A stretch of DNA of 20,181 nucleotides from UBA5109 sp038148435 (GTDB lineage: Bacteria; Pseudomonadota; Gammaproteobacteria; Pseudomonadales; Pseudohongiellaceae): positions 1-20,181 of the forward strand of contig JAYQVM010000022.1 in the NCBI GenBank assembly GCA_038148435.1. Direction: 5' to 3'. This document shows positions 1-6,154 of the stretch, in pieces; the stretch's first letter is position 1, and each line of letters begins with the position of its first letter. The notes under the pieces were generated by a model. That model ran no database searches. It saw nothing but the letters and a program-made list of their open reading frames with translations, and had not been told where the DNA came from. The translations under genes and the position numbers were made by a program.

Positions 1-497
1 GGATTAAGGATATATCCCTCACTATCAGTAAAACCAACACGAGCGGCGCCCAGCGGACCGGCAAAAGGAATACCTGAAATAGCCAGAGCGGCTGAGGTAC
101 CGATCATCGAGGCAATATCAGGATCCACATCTTTTTCCGCAGAAACAACTGTACAAACAACCTGTACTTCATTCAGGAACCCTTTTGGGAACAAGGGACG
201 AATCGGACGGTCAATCAATCGTGAAGTCAGGGTTTCCTTTTCTGTCGGACGCCCTTCACGTTTAAAGAAGCCGCCCGGAATCTTGCCAGCTGCGTAGGTC
301 TTTTCCTGATAGTTTACCGTCAGCGGAAAAAAATCCTGACCGGGCTTGGCTGTTTTACTGCCAACTACTGTCGTTAATACTGAGGTTCCAGCAATAGTTA
401 CCAATACTGCGCCGGTGGCCTGACGAGCAATTCTTCCCGTTTCAATTACAACGATATCGTTGCCGTACTTAAATTCTTTCCTTATCGGATTTAACAT
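1..497 (-). CDS. pnp: Polyribonucleotide nucleotidyltransferase (PNPase), N-terminal part only
   Basis: This is the first 165 residues of PNPase, cut by the left window edge with no stop codon inside. PNPase degrades RNA from the 3' end by phosphorolysis and works in the cytoplasmic degradosome. The product begins MLNPIRKEFKYGNDIVVIETG and contains TVNYQEKTYAAGKIPGGFFK and SRLIDRPIRPLFP, the hallmark stretches of the first RNase PH-like domain including the phosphate/RNA-contacting RPIRPLFP segment. The ATG at 497-495 follows an AGGA ribosome binding site about nine bases upstream. It lies 66 bases downstream of rpsO, the usual rpsO-pnp pair, and is probably co-transcribed with it. Catalytic second RNase PH domain, KH and S1 domains lie outside the window. 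Confidence 0.97.
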   Translation of the reverse strand, partial: MLNPIRKEFKYGNDIVVIETGRIARQATGAVLVTIAGTSVLTTVVGSKTAKPGQDFFPLTVNYQEKTYAAGKIPGGFFKREGRPTEKETLTSRLIDRPIRPLFPKGFLNEVQVVCTVVSAEKDVDPDIASMIGTSAALAISGIPFAGPLGAARVGFTDSEGYILN

Positions 498-563
498 ATT
501 TTCTTTTCCTAACGGACTAACCTAGCCAGCCCCATGCCAACCAGGTGTGGGATGAAAACGAAA
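498..563 (-). other. rpsO-pnp intercistronic spacer with weak stem-loop
   Basis: In the minus-strand RNA, positions 551-531 can form a weak hairpin: outer stem CCCA/TGGG, a two-by-two mismatch, then CC/GG around loop TGGTT. There is no U-tract, so it is not a terminator. In E. coli this spacer holds an RNase III hairpin that triggers pnp autoregulation; here the spacer is short and I see no comparably long stem. Confidence 0.35.
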
Positions 564-833
564 CTAGCGACGCAGGCCGAGCCGTTTGATCAGGCTGCTG
601 TAACGCTCTAAGTCTTTTCGTTTGAGGTAATCAAGCAGCTTACGTCGGGTATTGACCATTCGAATTAGTCCGCGGCGGGAATGATGATCAGCTTTATGAT
701 CCTTGAAGTGATCTTGTAAGTGATTGATATTTTGGGTTAATAATGCAACCTGCACTTCGGGTGAACCTGTATCACCTTCGGCGAGGGCAAAGTCACGGAT
801 AATCTCCGCTTTTTGTTCAGCTGATAAAGCCAT
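564..833 (-). CDS. rpsO: 30S ribosomal protein S15
   Basis: The product is an 89-residue S15, the normal length, which binds the 16S rRNA central domain at the three-way junction and nucleates platform assembly. The sequence starts MALSAEQKAEIIRDFA and contains the family blocks GDTGSPEVQVALLT, DHKADHHSRRGL and RRKLLDYLKRKD, ending in RLGLRR. The reading frame stays open upstream to 956, but the ATG at 833 is chosen because it gives the family N-terminus and is preceded by an AGGAG site at 844-840, six bases away. The extended version would translate the leader. It is followed by pnp and preceded by a structured leader that probably mediates S15 autoregulation, as in E. coli. Confidence 0.98.
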   Translation of the reverse strand: MALSAEQKAEIIRDFALAEGDTGSPEVQVALLTQNINHLQDHFKDHKADHHSRRGLIRMVNTRRKLLDYLKRKDLERYSSLIKRLGLRR

Positions 834-844
834 TGTTTGCTCCT

Positions 845-913
845 GTGAATATGCATCCAAATAAGACTTCCATATCAGCCAGAATAACCATGCATATTGA
901 TAGTCATCTGGAA
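845..913 (-). promoter_or_regulatory. Candidate S15 autoregulatory leader pseudoknot
   Basis: In the minus-strand RNA, CCAGA (911-907) can pair with TCTGG (883-879) to form a hairpin whose loop contains AATATGCAT (898-890). That loop is perfectly complementary over nine bases to ATGCATATT (856-848), which ends three bases before the AGGAG ribosome binding site at 844-840. This is H-type pseudoknot geometry at the start site. An alternative outer stem TTCCA (913-909)/TGGAA (872-868) competes. The known E. coli rpsO leader also folds into a pseudoknot that S15 stabilises to trap the ribosome. The pairing is seen; the function is inferred. Confidence 0.5.
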
Positions 914-946
914 TGCTTCCTGCCCCAACTGTTACGCGGGATGCGA

Positions 947-983
947 AAGATAGCACAAAACGTCAGCGGTTACACTTTTTTTT
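947..983 (-). promoter_or_regulatory. Candidate sigma70 promoter of rpsO with A-tract
   Basis: Read on the minus strand, a run of eight A (983-976) is followed by TGTAAC (974-969) as a poor -35, a 16-base spacer, and TATCTT (952-947) as -10. The discriminator after it is GC-rich (TCGCATCCCGCG), typical of stringently controlled ribosomal promoters, and the A-tract sits where an UP element would. A start near 940 would give a leader of about 107 bases. The match is partial, so this is tentative. Confidence 0.4.
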
Positions 984-1086
984 GGGACAAATGCTCTTGA
1001 ATATTAAGCACTTATTGTCAAAGCAAGGCTTGTGTTAGGCAAGGAGAGTAGTGTCTGCAAATGAATACTGCAGAATACCGAAGTGC

Positions 1087-1128
1087 TTTAAGAAATCCGG
1101 CAGTAACAAGGATTGTTTACTACCGGAT
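1087..1128 (-). terminator. Probable intrinsic terminator of the dienelactone-hydrolase-like gene
   Basis: Bases 1128-1095 form a long imperfect hairpin in the minus-strand RNA: ATCCGG pairs with CCGGAT, then after one mismatch AGTAA/TTACT and ACA/TGT-type pairs close a small loop. It is followed by ATTTCTT, a modest U-rich tail. It lies about 25 bases after the hydrolase stop codon, in the right place to separate that gene from rpsO. Confidence 0.5.
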
Positions 1129-1152
1129 CTACAGGTCATCTTGCTAATGTAC

Positions 1153-2016
1153 TTACGCGAGAGCCGAACCAAAGAGATTGAGCAATCTAGCCCAGGCACG
1201 CTCCGCCTGGGTTTCGTCATAAACCGGCATATCCGGCGGACACCAGCCATGCTGGGCTGGATAGACTTCGATTTCAGCGGGCACATTATTGGCTGAAAAG
1301 GCCTCACGCAGCACATCCTTCACATTCGGATCTGATTCATCATCATTTTGGGCAATCGCAATCAGCATGCTGGCGCCTTCCATCTCAGGAATCAGCAGAT
1401 GCGGGCTGTTTTCCGCATCGGTCGCCAGGCCGCCGCCATGGAAGGTACCCCCGGCTTTCATTCTGTCACTGGCAGCCATGGTACGCATGACCATCGGTCC
1501 ACCCATGCAATAACCGGTCGTTCCCATGCCACGAGAGCTGTCGACCGCATCCTGAGCATCCAAAAACTGAATAAAAGCACGAGCATCCGTGAAATGCGTT
1601 TCAGCATTGAGCATGCCTGCCAGTGGAAACACTACTTCCCTGACAGCTGGATCCTGGAAACTCGCTCCTTCCGGCACCACAGGTGCACGTGCACCACGAT
1701 AAAAAGGATTGGGGACTAAAACGGAATAGCCCGATTGCGCCAGGCGTCTGGCCATCATTTCAAAAGCCGGACGCAGACCCAGAATATCCGGCCAGATCAA
1801 TACAGCAGGATGCTGACCCGTTGCGGGACGAACAAAATAACAGTCTGCAACCCCATCAGTAGTTTCAATGTCATGATAGGACTCGGTTAAATCCTGGGCA
1901 TTGGCAACTGGAGGAAGCACCATGGTCAGTCCAGCAGTAGCTGTAGCCTTGCCAAATTGGCGTCGATTTAATTTAAGGTGTTCTTCCGTATCTTTTACAG
2001 TTTTTAAATCACACAT
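1153..2016 (-). CDS. Dienelactone hydrolase family protein with twin-arginine signal
   Basis: The 287-residue product belongs to the dienelactone hydrolase branch of alpha/beta hydrolases. Visible are the N-terminal family block WPDILGLRP (75-83), the nucleophile elbow GYCMGG (168-173) with Cys170 rather than Ser, an acidic cluster NDDESD (224-229) supplying the likely triad Asp, and His256 in AQHGW. Residues 17-23 NRRQFGK plus a hydrophobic stretch ending in ANA (38-40) look like a Tat signal peptide cleaved near residue 40, so the mature enzyme is predicted to be periplasmic. The substrate cannot be deduced; family members hydrolyse dienelactones and other small esters or lactones. The ATG at 2016 has a weak GAGAG site upstream. 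It interrupts the usual truB-rpsO adjacency and seems to be a single-gene unit. Confidence 0.88.
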   Translation of the reverse strand: MCDLKTVKDTEEHLKLNRRQFGKATATAGLTMVLPPVANAQDLTESYHDIETTDGVADCYFVRPATGQHPAVLIWPDILGLRPAFEMMARRLAQSGYSVLVPNPFYRGARAPVVPEGASFQDPAVREVVFPLAGMLNAETHFTDARAFIQFLDAQDAVDSSRGMGTTGYCMGGPMVMRTMAASDRMKAGGTFHGGGLATDAENSPHLLIPEMEGASMLIAIAQNDDESDPNVKDVLREAFSANNVPAEIEVYPAQHGWCPPDMPVYDETQAERAWARLLNLFGSALA

Positions 2017-2078
2017 AATTTTCTCTCTCGCTTGAAATATTCCGACAGCTCGCCGAGCCTGAGTAACGAAGCCCTAAA

Positions 2079-2110
2079 ATTACACTATCTCCAGCATAAT
2101 CTCTAGATAG
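2079..2110 (-). promoter_or_regulatory. Possible promoter and operator of the hydrolase gene
   Basis: A TGTAAT hexamer (2084-2079, five of six bases of the -10 consensus) directly abuts a perfect 6-base inverted repeat, CTATCT (2085-2090) and AGATAG (2105-2110), that covers the spacer and -35 region. The -35 at 17-base spacing is poor (TCTAGA). A poor -35 combined with a dyad would fit an activated or repressed promoter, but this is a guess. Confidence 0.25.
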
Positions 2111-2154
2111 CTTTCGGCTAAAATCATTTATCCTGGCCGGGGTAATTACAGGCG

Positions 2155-3063
2155 TCAGCTGACGAAGAGACGTTTCGGGGCTACTCTGCCATCATCCAGA
2201 ATCTCCCCGATTCCGATGAAGCTGGATTCCCGATAGAGCCTGAGCAGACCCTGGGTTGGCGCATGACGGACTATTACCGCCTGCCCTTGCTGGATATAGT
2301 CGGCTGTAATGAATGGAAGATCGAGGGCCGGCAGTTCCTGTACGGCCAGATCAGCTGCGACTAACAGCTCGTCAATGGCATCAAAGCCTCCCTCTTTATA
2401 GGCAAGCGCAATACTCTCAGGACTGCGCGCCTGCTCGATAACAAAAGGTCCAGCTCTGGTTCTACGCAAGGCAGTTACATGAGCGCCGACTCCCAGCACA
2501 TCCCCCAGATCATCTGTCAGAGTTCTTATATAGGTGCCTTTGCTACAGCTTATATCCAAAACTAGGCTTCCTCGATTAAATTCAATCAGCTCTAGGCGGT
2601 GGATACATACCTTGCGACGTTTACGTTCAACTGTTTTACCCTCACGGGCCAATTTGTAGAGGGGAACGCCCTTATGTTTAAGGGCTGAATACATGGAGGG
2701 TATCTGCTCAATTTCACCTCGAAATTCGACCAGAGCACGCTGCAGCTGCTCCTCATCAATGCGACTGGCATCATGTTCGGCAACAGGTGTACCCTGGGAA
2801 TCTCCGCTATCGGTTTTAATCCCGAGCTTTATACTGGCCCGGTAGGCCTTGTCAGAATCCAGCAGAAACTGAGAAATTTTAGTGGCCTCACCAAAACATA
2901 GCGGCAAGACTCCAGTCGCCAGTGGGTCCAGGCTACCGGTATGCCCTGCCTTGGCCGCATGATACAAACGCTTGGCCTGTTGCAAACTGTAGTTAGAACT
3001 CTCCCCTTCAGGTTTATCAAGGATCAGAATGCCAGAGATATTCCTTCCGCGCTTTTTTGCCAT
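2155..3063 (-). CDS. truB: tRNA pseudouridine(55) synthase TruB
   Basis: TruB isomerises U55 to pseudouridine in the T-loop of nearly all tRNAs and also acts as a tRNA chaperone. The 302-residue product has the catalytic block GHTGSLDPLATGVLP with catalytic Asp46, followed by GEATK and LLDSDKAYRA, the family's substrate-binding motifs. KGTYIRTL around residue 170 is the conserved RNA-binding segment, and the C-terminal 60 or so residues form the PUA-like domain (ITADYIQQGQAVIV onward). The ATG at 3063 is 17 bases after the rbfA stop and has AGG about ten bases upstream. rbfA-truB is the standard pair at the end of the nusA-infB operon. Length matches the family. Confidence 0.97.
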   Translation of the reverse strand: MAKKRGRNISGILILDKPEGESSNYSLQQAKRLYHAAKAGHTGSLDPLATGVLPLCFGEATKISQFLLDSDKAYRASIKLGIKTDSGDSQGTPVAEHDASRIDEEQLQRALVEFRGEIEQIPSMYSALKHKGVPLYKLAREGKTVERKRRKVCIHRLELIEFNRGSLVLDISCSKGTYIRTLTDDLGDVLGVGAHVTALRRTRAGPFVIEQARSPESIALAYKEGGFDAIDELLVAADLAVQELPALDLPFITADYIQQGQAVIVRHAPTQGLLRLYRESSFIGIGEILDDGRVAPKRLFVS

Positions 3064-3080
3064 TTCATAACCTATAAATG

Positions 3081-3449
3081 CTACTTTTTCTTGTCATTGG
3101 CAAGCGCATCATCAATCAAACGGGATAGATAGTTACCACGAATTGAACTATCATCAAACGTGAATTTGAGTTTGGGAGTACTACGCAGGTTGATTCTTTT
3201 TGCCAATAGAGAACGCAGGTAACCGGCAGCGCTGTTGAGCGCCTGCAGACTCTCTTCAACTTCATCAGCTGAATTTTTTCCTAGAAAACTGACATAAATT
3301 TCCGCATAAGCAAGATCACGACTAACCTTGGCAGCATTCACAGATACCATGCCGACACGTGGATCACGAATTTCCGTCTGAATTAGCAATGCCAGCTCTT
3401 TCTTCAGAAGATCCACTATTTTGTAATTACGATTGGATGTTCTAGGCAT
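3081..3449 (-). CDS. rbfA: 30S ribosome-binding factor RbfA
   Basis: RbfA is a small KH-fold protein that binds the immature 30S subunit and helps 16S rRNA 5'-end maturation, especially in the cold. The 122-residue product contains the family signatures LIQTEIRDPRVGMVSV and SRDLAYAEIYVSFLG, then the LRSLLAKRINLRSTPKLKF segment. It lacks the long charged tail of the 133-residue E. coli protein but ends in a lysine run. The ATG at 3449 gives the family N-terminus (MPRTSNRNYKIVD), although I see no good ribosome binding site before it. It lies 157 bases after infB, an unusually wide gap for this operon, with a hairpin in the gap. Confidence 0.96.
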   Translation of the reverse strand: MPRTSNRNYKIVDLLKKELALLIQTEIRDPRVGMVSVNAAKVSRDLAYAEIYVSFLGKNSADEVEESLQALNSAAGYLRSLLAKRINLRSTPKLKFTFDDSSIRGNYLSRLIDDALANDKKK

Positions 3450-3500
3450 ATGAATGCGGCAAGTATTTCAGTTATTAGAAATTAAAGAACGTTCCCAGAT

Positions 3501-3532
3501 TTAAAAAAATTTTTTCAAGCAGAAAAATTTAA
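3501..3532 (-). terminator. AT-rich terminator-like hairpin between infB and rbfA
   Basis: In the minus-strand RNA, AAATTTTTC (3530-3522) can pair with GAAAAAATTT (3516-3507), with one bulged A, around loop TGCTT. A run of seven T (3509-3503) overlaps and follows the stem. The U-tract is good but the stem is nearly all A:U, so it would be at most a weak attenuator or an RNA-processing element. Confidence 0.3.
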
Positions 3533-3606
3533 GATGCTTGACCGCTCTTCAAAAAACCATAGCAGGGTCTTAAAATTGAAGAAGGCTTAAAAGCGCAAAA
3601 ACTTCC

Positions 3607-6111
3607 TTACAGCGACCTGGCGACTTCCTTGGTTTCATAAACCTCAATCTTGTCACCAACTTTTACATCCATGTAATTCTTCACACCAATACCACACTCC
3701 ATGCCATTGCGGACTTCACTGGCTTCTTCTTTAAAGCGTCGCAAAGATTCCAGCTCTCCCTCATAAATGACAACCTCATCACGTAGAACACGGATAGGCT
3801 TGTTGCGGTAGACAGTCCCTTCAATCACCATGCTACCAGCGATATCACCAAATTTTGGCGAGGTGAAAATCTCACGGACTTCAGCTACACCCAGAATTTC
3901 TTCCTGTAAATCCGGCGCCAGTAGGCCACTCAACACAGCCTTGATATCATCAATCAGGTTATAAATCACACTGTAATAACGTAATTCCAGCCCTTCATTT
4001 TCCACCAGTTTTTTCGCTGCCTTGTCGGCGCGGACATTAAAACCGATGATGCTGGCATTTGAAGTCTGCGCCAATTGTGCATCTGTTTCAGAAATACCGC
4101 CAACACCGGAAGCTACAATATTAGCAGATACTTCATCCGTTCCCAGTCCCGCCAGCGCTGAGGAAATAGCTTCCAGGGAACCACGAACATCCGCTTTAAG
4201 GACCAGATTGAGCACCTTGAAGTTATCCTTGCCCATTGTGGCAAACACCCCATCCATTTTTGCAATCTGCTGCTTGGCGATCTGGCTTTCACGGAATTTA
4301 TGCCGACGGAATTCAGCAACTTCCTTTGCACGGCGCTCATCCTGAACCACAACAAAGTCATCGCCGGCTTGCGGAGTTCCATTCAGACCCAGAATTTCAA
4401 CAGGAATAGAAGGACCTGCACTATTGGTCTGTTTGAAGTTTTCATCAACCATGGCACGCACACGACCCCACTCATGTCCTACTAGCAGGGTGTCACCCAC
4501 ACACAGCGTACCATTTTGTACCAGCACCGTAGCGACTGCTCCTCGTCCTTTGTCGAGGCTGGATTCAATCACCACGCCTTTGGCAGGACCATCAACCACA
4601 GCTTTTAATTCCAGAATCTCGGCTTGGAGTAAGACAGCTTCCAATAATTCAGGTACACCTTGGCCAGTCAGTGCCGATACCTCTATGAACTGATTGTCAC
4701 CACCCCAGTCCTCTGGAACCAAGCCTTTGGCTGATAATTCATTTTTTACGCGGTCAACGTCAGCGCCTTCCTTGTCAATCTTATTGACTGCTATCACGAT
4801 AGGTACTTTAGCTGCCTGAGCATGCTGTATAGCCTCTTCAGTCTGGGGTTTAACACCATCATCGGCAGCTACAACCAGAATAATAATATCGGTTGCCTGT
4901 GCACCACGTGACCGCATGGCACTGAATGCAGCGTGGCCCGGAGTATCAAGAAAAGTCAACATACCGTGCTCAGTTTCAACATGATAGGCGCCGATATGCT
5001 GAGTAATACCCCCGGCTTCTCCTTCAGTAATGGATGATTTTCGGATGTAATCCAGCAACGAAGTCTTGCCATGATCAACGTGCCCCATCACAGTAATTAC
5101 CGGCGCACGTGACAACTCCTCACCTTCATATTTAACATATTCAACCAGGTCTTCTTCGATCTTATCATCGGAAATAGGCTTGGCTTTGTGTCCTAGTTCT
5201 TCAACCAACAGAACAGAGGTATCCTGATCCAGCACCTGATTGACGGTCGCCATAACGCCCATTTTCATCAGTGCCTTAACCAGCTCTGCCCCTTTCACAG
5301 ACATTTTCTGTGCCAGATCAGACACTATGATTGCCTCAGGCACTAAAATTTCACGGGAAATAAACTCAGTCGGTTTCTCAAATTTGTGTTCTTTTTGTCC
5401 CTGGCTTAATTTGCGCGAACCTCGGCGGCGACCACCACTGAAATCTTCTTCCCCGTCGAGAATAAAGTCATCCGTGGTTCGGATCTTGTTGAATTTTCTA
5501 TCTTCTTCCCCGGCACCTCTCCGTTTGGGGCTGGACTTCTTGCGGTCTTCATCTTCTGTCTGTCGAAAACTTTCTCTCTTGATCGTACCTTTTTTAAACT
5601 CACGACGGACTTCATCTTTAGCGTCTTCTGGAATTTCTGTGACTGGTAGAGGCGCTTCTTTTTGAAGTATCGTGGACGCTTTATTGCTCGCATCTTCTTT
5701 TATAGCAGCTTTTTCTTTTTGCGCTTTATTAGCCAATTCCTCTGCCTGGCGTCTGGCATTTTCTTCATCCAGACGGACTTTTTCTGCCTCCAGTTTGGCT
5801 TCTTCCGCACTGCGTTTTACATAAGTACGTTTTTTCCTGACTTCAACATTGACTGATTTGCTACGACCCTGATTATCAGAACTCTTCAGGGTACCAATGG
5901 TTTTTCTTTTCAGGGTAATACGGCGGGGACTACTGCTGCTGTCATCGCCATGTTTACCTTTAAGTGACATCAGTAGCTTAGTTTTTTCTTCATTGGAAAT
6001 AGAGTCAGTGGCCTTGGTCTGAGGCAGGCCCGCTTCCTTGATCTGTTCAAGTAAGCGTGCTTCATCCACACCAACCAGTTTGGCAAGTTCAGCTATATTT
6101 AAATCAGCCAT
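3607..6111 (-). CDS. infB: Translation initiation factor IF-2
   Basis: IF-2 is the GTPase that brings formyl-Met-tRNA to the 30S subunit and promotes subunit joining. The 834-residue product starts with an IF2_N domain (about 1-55), followed by a highly charged, Lys/Glu/Arg-rich linker (about 60-245), and a second IF2_N-type domain (about 246-320). The G domain follows with G1 GHVDHGKT (343-350), G3 DTPGH (389-393), G4 NKID (443-446) and G5 SAL (479-481). The beta-barrel and the C-terminal fMet-tRNA-binding domain end in VKVGDKIEVYETKEV. The ATG at 6111 has a GAGGA site about six bases upstream. The gene is 43 bases downstream of nusA, as in the classical operon. Nothing appears truncated. 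Confidence 0.98.
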   Translation of the reverse strand: MADLNIAELAKLVGVDEARLLEQIKEAGLPQTKATDSISNEEKTKLLMSLKGKHGDDSSSSPRRITLKRKTIGTLKSSDNQGRSKSVNVEVRKKRTYVKRSAEEAKLEAEKVRLDEENARRQAEELANKAQKEKAAIKEDASNKASTILQKEAPLPVTEIPEDAKDEVRREFKKGTIKRESFRQTEDEDRKKSSPKRRGAGEEDRKFNKIRTTDDFILDGEEDFSGGRRRGSRKLSQGQKEHKFEKPTEFISREILVPEAIIVSDLAQKMSVKGAELVKALMKMGVMATVNQVLDQDTSVLLVEELGHKAKPISDDKIEEDLVEYVKYEGEELSRAPVITVMGHVDHGKTSLLDYIRKSSITEGEAGGITQHIGAYHVETEHGMLTFLDTPGHAAFSAMRSRGAQATDIIILVVAADDGVKPQTEEAIQHAQAAKVPIVIAVNKIDKEGADVDRVKNELSAKGLVPEDWGGDNQFIEVSALTGQGVPELLEAVLLQAEILELKAVVDGPAKGVVIESSLDKGRGAVATVLVQNGTLCVGDTLLVGHEWGRVRAMVDENFKQTNSAGPSIPVEILGLNGTPQAGDDFVVVQDERRAKEVAEFRRHKFRESQIAKQQIAKMDGVFATMGKDNFKVLNLVLKADVRGSLEAISSALAGLGTDEVSANIVASGVGGISETDAQLAQTSNASIIGFNVRADKAAKKLVENEGLELRYYSVIYNLIDDIKAVLSGLLAPDLQEEILGVAEVREIFTSPKFGDIAGSMVIEGTVYRNKPIRVLRDEVVIYEGELESLRRFKEEASEVRNGMECGIGVKNYMDVKVGDKIEVYETKEVARSL

Positions 6112-6154
6112 TTGCTTCCTCTATTTGCGTAATCTCTGTCAACTATCTTGATGC

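Larger units (their letters stand above)
834..1152. other. Intergenic region between the hydrolase gene and rpsO
   Basis: No gene is supported in these 319 bases. From right to left they hold the terminator-like hairpin of the hydrolase gene (1087-1128), about 100 bases with nothing convincing except an 8-base inverted repeat, AAGCACTT (1006-1013) and AAGTGCTT (1081-1088), then the candidate rpsO promoter and leader. Short open frames here on either strand have no ribosome binding site or recognisable product. Confidence 0.6.

Noticed and set aside
834..956. N-terminal extension of S15 to position 956
   Set aside because: The internal ATG at 833 has an excellent AGGAG site and gives the exact family length; the extension reads through leader structure.
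1051..1719. Plus-strand open frames over the hydrolase gene and its downstream region
   Set aside because: They lie opposite a clearly conserved hydrolase or its terminator and have no recognisable domain or ribosome binding site.
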